In this document: in pieces, positions 24,087-26,840 of the stretch
How the letters are laid out: every line of letters begins with the position of its first letter
Position numbering within the stretch: position 1 is the stretch's first letter
Assembly: GCA_025354845.1 (NCBI GenBank)
Contig: JANXMD010000572.1
Span: 1 to 26,840 of the forward strand
Length of the DNA stretch: 26,840 nucleotides
Direction: 5' to 3'
Source: Verrucomicrobiota bacterium
GTDB taxonomy: Bacteria > Verrucomicrobiota > Verrucomicrobiia > Limisphaerales > UBA9464
Notes under the pieces: model-generated
The model's input: the letters and a program-made list of their open reading frames with translations, nothing else
Databases searched by the model: none
Told to the model about the DNA's origin: nothing
Position numbers and translations under genes: made by a program

Positions 24087-26342
24087 TCACAATCGGGACG
24101 TTCGACGTCTGTGGTTAAGGTTTTGGTTCAACCCTGCCTTGTCCAGGATCTGAGTGAACTCCTCACGGTAAGGAGGAACTCCAAAGGCTTCTGGGATACC
24201 CAGCTTGCGCAGCTTCGCACTGTATGCCAGCAGTTGCTCCTGTCGTGGGTCCGAGGCTGAGAGCAGCCGTTCTTTGTAAAAGAGCAATTGCCCATCGGCA
24301 CTATGGTCAAAAACCTGCACCCAGCGGGTGCGCAGGTTTACTTTAATCCGCTGCCTGAGCTCCGGCAGCGCCTTACCGTCGAAATCGTCGTAGATTAGGA
24401 ACGTTGCCTTACCCGAGCTCTTGTGCAGCTTGATTACGTCCACTTGGGCAACGTCGCCAAAAATGGCGGTCGCACATCCGACGTAGGCGCGGAGCACAGT
24501 GGGAAGAGCGCCGAGTAGGCTGCGATGAAAATACAGCGCCTGTGAATCCTGCCACCCCAGGTCCAATCCATCGCAGGCAATTTCGACCTCGCCTGGATCG
24601 CCCGCCGCGTAGAGCAGCTCGATTCCCTTTTCGAGGGCGCGAGTGTAGTTGCCGAAGAAGGCGCGGATGTCAGTGCGGAGGCTCGCCGATAGGTGGCCAA
24701 AAGGAATGCGCTTACGTAAGTTTGCGAGGGCCACATATACCAAGAGGTCGCGCCCCCTCTCTTCGGTTGCCCGTTTGAATTCCGCAGATCCCCCTTTTTG
24801 AACAAACAGGCGGAAAGCCTGTTTCGGCGTGCCGATTTGCTCTCGGAGCTTGGCCCAGAGCGGGAACTCATCGGCCTCAGGGAGCCGCCCAAGCTGGAGC
24901 ACAGTGTTCCAATACGCATCCAACAATTCCTGATTGCCTTCGTAGAGCAGTTCCCAACGCCGCTTGACGGGCTGGCCAATGCCGAGTCGGACCTGGATCA
25001 TTTCCCAGTCCACATTTTCCACCCCGCCACCTTCCACAAATGCCCGCAAAGCCCGCCTGGGACTTCCTAACAGGGCCGTCAGCTCGGATAGTCTGCCGAA
25101 CTCGGCGTCGACCGGCAGGCGCCCAAGCTGCATCGCAAGTTGCCCGAAGGGTTCGAGAAGTTCCCGGTGTTCGTCGTAGAGCGCTTTCCAAAGGCTCCCA
25201 GGCGCTCCAAGCCCGAGTCTTGCGCTGATCTGATTCCAGTCAATTGGACGCCGGTTGCGCGCGAACAGGAAGTCCTGCTGATGGGCAGGGTTGCGGAAGA
25301 CGTAGAATACTCCCAAGGCTGCCGGAACTGCCGTGCAATCGAGCGCGTCCTCTATGTACTGCTGCAACTCGTGCTGCTCGAAGAACTTCTGGAAGGTGTT
25401 CCGCTGGGTCAGGACCCCATCGCGGAAGGCTGAGGCCCGTCCGCTATCGACGGTCTCGTGAATGAGTGCTCCGACGACCAGGATTCGTCGCGCGAGTCGG
25501 TAAGCCTTCACCAGGGTTTCGATTCGCTCCACCGGGTCTTCAATCACATTCAGGACGAACCCCAGATTCACGATGTCCGCTTCCCGTCGAGGGCCATCCG
25601 GCCGGTGAACCGGATCCCAACCCCAGGCGTCGGTTCCCAGTGCCGTCAGCCCTCGCACATCGCTGCCCTGCCCACATCCGTAGTCAAAAACCGAATCGCC
25701 CGACTTGAGTAGGCCATATTCAAACAGAGTCTTAATCGGTTTGGACAAGTCATAACGGGTCAGCGCCGTCTTGTAACGATTAACCACGGGCAACAACGGA
25801 GGAATTGCCACGGTATCGGCGGAACGCGGACAGATTGTATGGCCATTCAATTCCAGATCTTTAGCCGCCAGCAGTCGATCCCAATTCAGTTTGAAACCGA
25901 TTGTCGCGGTCTCCTCGTATAGGCCAGCTGCCTCTTCGGCCGCTGTCAACGCCGCGAAGACATCCCGATGCGGATGGCCCACGGGGAGGAAGAGCTCTTT
26001 TCGATGAAGGATAGGTGGATTAAGGTTTTCTGCATAATTCGTCCGGCGGATTCGGTTCGTAACCAGGTCAATCGTCGCTGCCAGCTCCAACTCCGGGTGC
26101 GGATTCTCAAAGAAATCCCGATAACTTAGGAAAGAGATCTTAAGTTCATTGTTTCTGAACTTAATAACGTTGTACTCCGGCCCGATTTTGAAATCATCAC
26201 GGAGCAGAACGAGCAAATCTACCAAGGGCTTCGGAACGGCTCCATCAAGAGTGTTCTTCCCAAGGTACACGTAGGTTGCGCCGGGCAGTCGTTTGCCAAA
26301 CGGAATCCTCGAAACAGCGTCCTGAAATTCTGGCAGCGTCAT
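24087..26342 (-). CDS. DNA phosphorothioation-associated putative methyltransferase
   Basis: This 751-aa protein resembles the family called DNA phosphorothioation-associated putative methyltransferase. A Rossmann SAM-binding motif VFDYGCGQGSD lies near residues 213-223, with an acidic second strand (WGWDPVHRPDG) and a long C-terminal region. A tandem duplication of about 74 residues is visible at about 367-440 and 444-517; both copies share DW, RLG, ELL, QLGRLP, EF and a closing FV-x-x-GG. Its substrate is unknown; DNA next to the PT site is a guess. I chose ATG 26342, in front of TLPEFQDAV. The frame is open to 26423, but that extension overlaps the divergent HTH gene. Confidence 0.85.
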   Translation of the reverse strand: MTLPEFQDAVSRIPFGKRLPGATYVYLGKNTLDGAVPKPLVDLLVLLRDDFKIGPEYNVIKFRNNELKISFLSYRDFFENPHPELELAATIDLVTNRIRRTNYAENLNPPILHRKELFLPVGHPHRDVFAALTAAEEAAGLYEETATIGFKLNWDRLLAAKDLELNGHTICPRSADTVAIPPLLPVVNRYKTALTRYDLSKPIKTLFEYGLLKSGDSVFDYGCGQGSDVRGLTALGTDAWGWDPVHRPDGPRREADIVNLGFVLNVIEDPVERIETLVKAYRLARRILVVGALIHETVDSGRASAFRDGVLTQRNTFQKFFEQHELQQYIEDALDCTAVPAALGVFYVFRNPAHQQDFLFARNRRPIDWNQISARLGLGAPGSLWKALYDEHRELLEPFGQLAMQLGRLPVDAEFGRLSELTALLGSPRRALRAFVEGGGVENVDWEMIQVRLGIGQPVKRRWELLYEGNQELLDAYWNTVLQLGRLPEADEFPLWAKLREQIGTPKQAFRLFVQKGGSAEFKRATEERGRDLLVYVALANLRKRIPFGHLSASLRTDIRAFFGNYTRALEKGIELLYAAGDPGEVEIACDGLDLGWQDSQALYFHRSLLGALPTVLRAYVGCATAIFGDVAQVDVIKLHKSSGKATFLIYDDFDGKALPELRQRIKVNLRTRWVQVFDHSADGQLLFYKERLLSASDPRQEQLLAYSAKLRKLGIPEAFGVPPYREEFTQILDKAGLNQNLNHRRRTSRL

Positions 26343-26343
26343 T

Positions 26344-26363
26344 ACTCTGCGGTCACTCTGCGG
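26344..26363. promoter_or_regulatory. Direct repeat ACTCTGCGG with 11-bp period in divergent spacer
   Basis: ACTCTGCGG occurs at 26344-26352 and 26355-26363, directly upstream of the methyltransferase start and in the 38-bp gap to the divergent HTH gene. An 11-bp period places both copies on nearly the same face of the helix, as in operators with tandem half-sites. Regulation by the HTH protein is a guess. Confidence 0.35.
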
Positions 26364-26380
26364 CAATAACTCCTGTAATT

Positions 26381-26602
26381 GTGAGCACAATCTTTTCCAC
26401 AACAAAATCGGTCGCTTCAGCATCCGAACTGGCCACTGAGTGGCTGAGCAGCGCCGCTGTCCGGCGCGCCTTCCGGGTCAACAGTTGTGATTTGATGCAT
26501 CTGCGCACAGACGGAAAAGTGCGATTCAAAAAGGCTGGGCAAGGCTACCTGTATCCTCGCGCAGATCTCGCAAGGCTACTCTCGCAACGGAGGAACATCT
26601 AA
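26381..26602 (+). CDS. Small MerR/excisionase-like HTH protein
   Basis: This 73-aa protein ends in a pattern like the small winged HTH of excisionase or MerR-type proteins: a helix ELATEWLSSAAVRRAF, then DLMHLRTDGKVRFKKAGQGYLYPRADLARLL. In that family the R-x-G-x-L/V-x-x-x...YLxPRxDL layout is typical. The start GTG 26381 is preferred because the ATG at 26276 would overlap the divergent methyltransferase gene. It may regulate the PT locus, or be a leftover from a mobile element. No strong ribosome binding site is visible. Confidence 0.5.
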   Translation: MSTIFSTTKSVASASELATEWLSSAAVRRAFRVNSCDLMHLRTDGKVRFKKAGQGYLYPRADLARLLSQRRNI

Positions 26603-26729
26603 GCCGCATTCCAAAATCTTCCAACTCTACACTTACGAGTCAATATTCGTGGTTGTTTCGATTTCCCGAACGGTGAGTACGGTGAGATTAAGCACAATGC
26701 AACGCAGCATTGAAGGCAGGGCCGACGCA
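26603..26729. other. Spacer with short hairpin and tandem repeat before the IS end
   Basis: This gap has no gene. It contains a tandem ACGGTGAG (26670-26677 and 26679-26686) and a perfect six-base hairpin CAATGC-AACGCA-GCATTG (26695-26712). The sequence after it, CAGGGCCGACGC, may lie in the terminal inverted repeat of the IS that begins at the right edge. The element boundary cannot be fixed from one end. Confidence 0.3.
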
Positions 26730-26840
26730 TCAGATTTTGAGGAGGTGGCGTAGGTAAACTGGGTTGAGAGCGGCGTGGAGCTGTTTTCTGTGGATGCCGC
26801 GTGCGAGGGATTTGTCGTGGCGGAGGATGTTGAGGGCGAG
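26730..26840 (-). CDS. C-terminal end of an ISAs1-family-like transposase (runs off window)
   Basis: Only the last 36 residues are present. On the minus strand they read LALNILRHDKSLARGI, then RKQLHAALNPVYL, and end LLKI. This is close to the conserved tail of ISAs1-type (H-repeat-associated) DDE transposases, which end in an RNLALNLL-(K/R)-x-(D/E)K-type helix and a short KQL...YLxxLL segment. The rest lies beyond the right edge, so whether the element is intact is unknown. Confidence 0.6.
   Translation of the reverse strand, partial: LALNILRHDKSLARGIHRKQLHAALNPVYLRHLLKI

Noticed and set aside
26140..26164. Perfect 9-bp inverted repeat TTAAGTTCA / TGAACTTAA with 7-nt loop
   Set aside because: It lies inside the methyltransferase coding region. 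By a rough estimate, about one such repeat is expected by chance in a window of this size.
1..26840. CRISPR array
   Set aside because: No regularly spaced repeats of 20-40 bases were seen anywhere; the only direct repeats are 8-9 bases long.

Overview
The window looks like a bacterial defence island on a moderately GC-rich chromosome. It is read with the standard code, by tightly packed operons with many 1-4 nt overlaps and weak Shine-Dalgarno sequences. No ribosomal or housekeeping marker is present, so taxonomy is uncertain. The overall flavour would fit a Gram-negative PVC-type bacterium such as Verrucomicrobiota, but this is only an impression.

Layout. (1) Bases 1-4427 hold an AbiE-type toxin-antitoxin pair (AbiEi-like wHTH/nuclease-fold protein and AbiEii-like nucleotidyltransferase), followed by a primase-helicase fusion of the TOTE conflict-system kind. 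(2) Bases 4428-5055 lack a convincing gene. They carry the 3' end of a tRNA gene (T arm, acceptor strand, CCA) next to three copies of a 9-mer, which looks like an old integration site. (3) Bases 5056-7493 hold three uncharacterised genes: one on the minus strand, and a plus-strand pair ending in a TPR protein. (4) Bases 7762-17669 form a long plus-strand operon that I interpret as the restriction/effector arm of a DNA phosphorothioation (PT) system. Its order is small helical protein, DndD-like SMC ATPase, Dnd-associated-protein-4-like protein, ParB/Srx-like protein, Mrr-like nuclease, PLD-nuclease/helicase fusion, second small protein, second DndD-like SMC ATPase, small HTH-like ORF, and a Dnd-associated protein 4. 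(5) Bases 17685-22823 on the minus strand are the PT modification operon dndB - 45-aa ORF - dndC - dndD - dndE. It runs tail-to-tail into the restriction operon. (6) dndA (cysteine desulfurase, plus strand) is divergent from dndB and converges on a PT-associated putative methyltransferase (minus strand). That gene is in turn divergent from a small HTH protein. (7) The right edge is the 3' end of an ISAs1-like transposase.

How the genes work together. DndA supplies sulfur, and DndC, DndD and DndE insert it into the DNA backbone. DndB is probably a regulator, and the methyltransferase may add a second mark. The usual PT-dependent restriction genes dndFGH are absent. Their place is taken by the PLD-helicase and two SMC ATPases, each with its own small partner and Dnd4-like partner. 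The duplicated [small ORF - SMC ATPase - Dnd4-like] cassette around a ParB-like/Mrr-like/PLD-helicase core is the most unusual feature, and the best candidate for an incompletely described PT-linked defence system.
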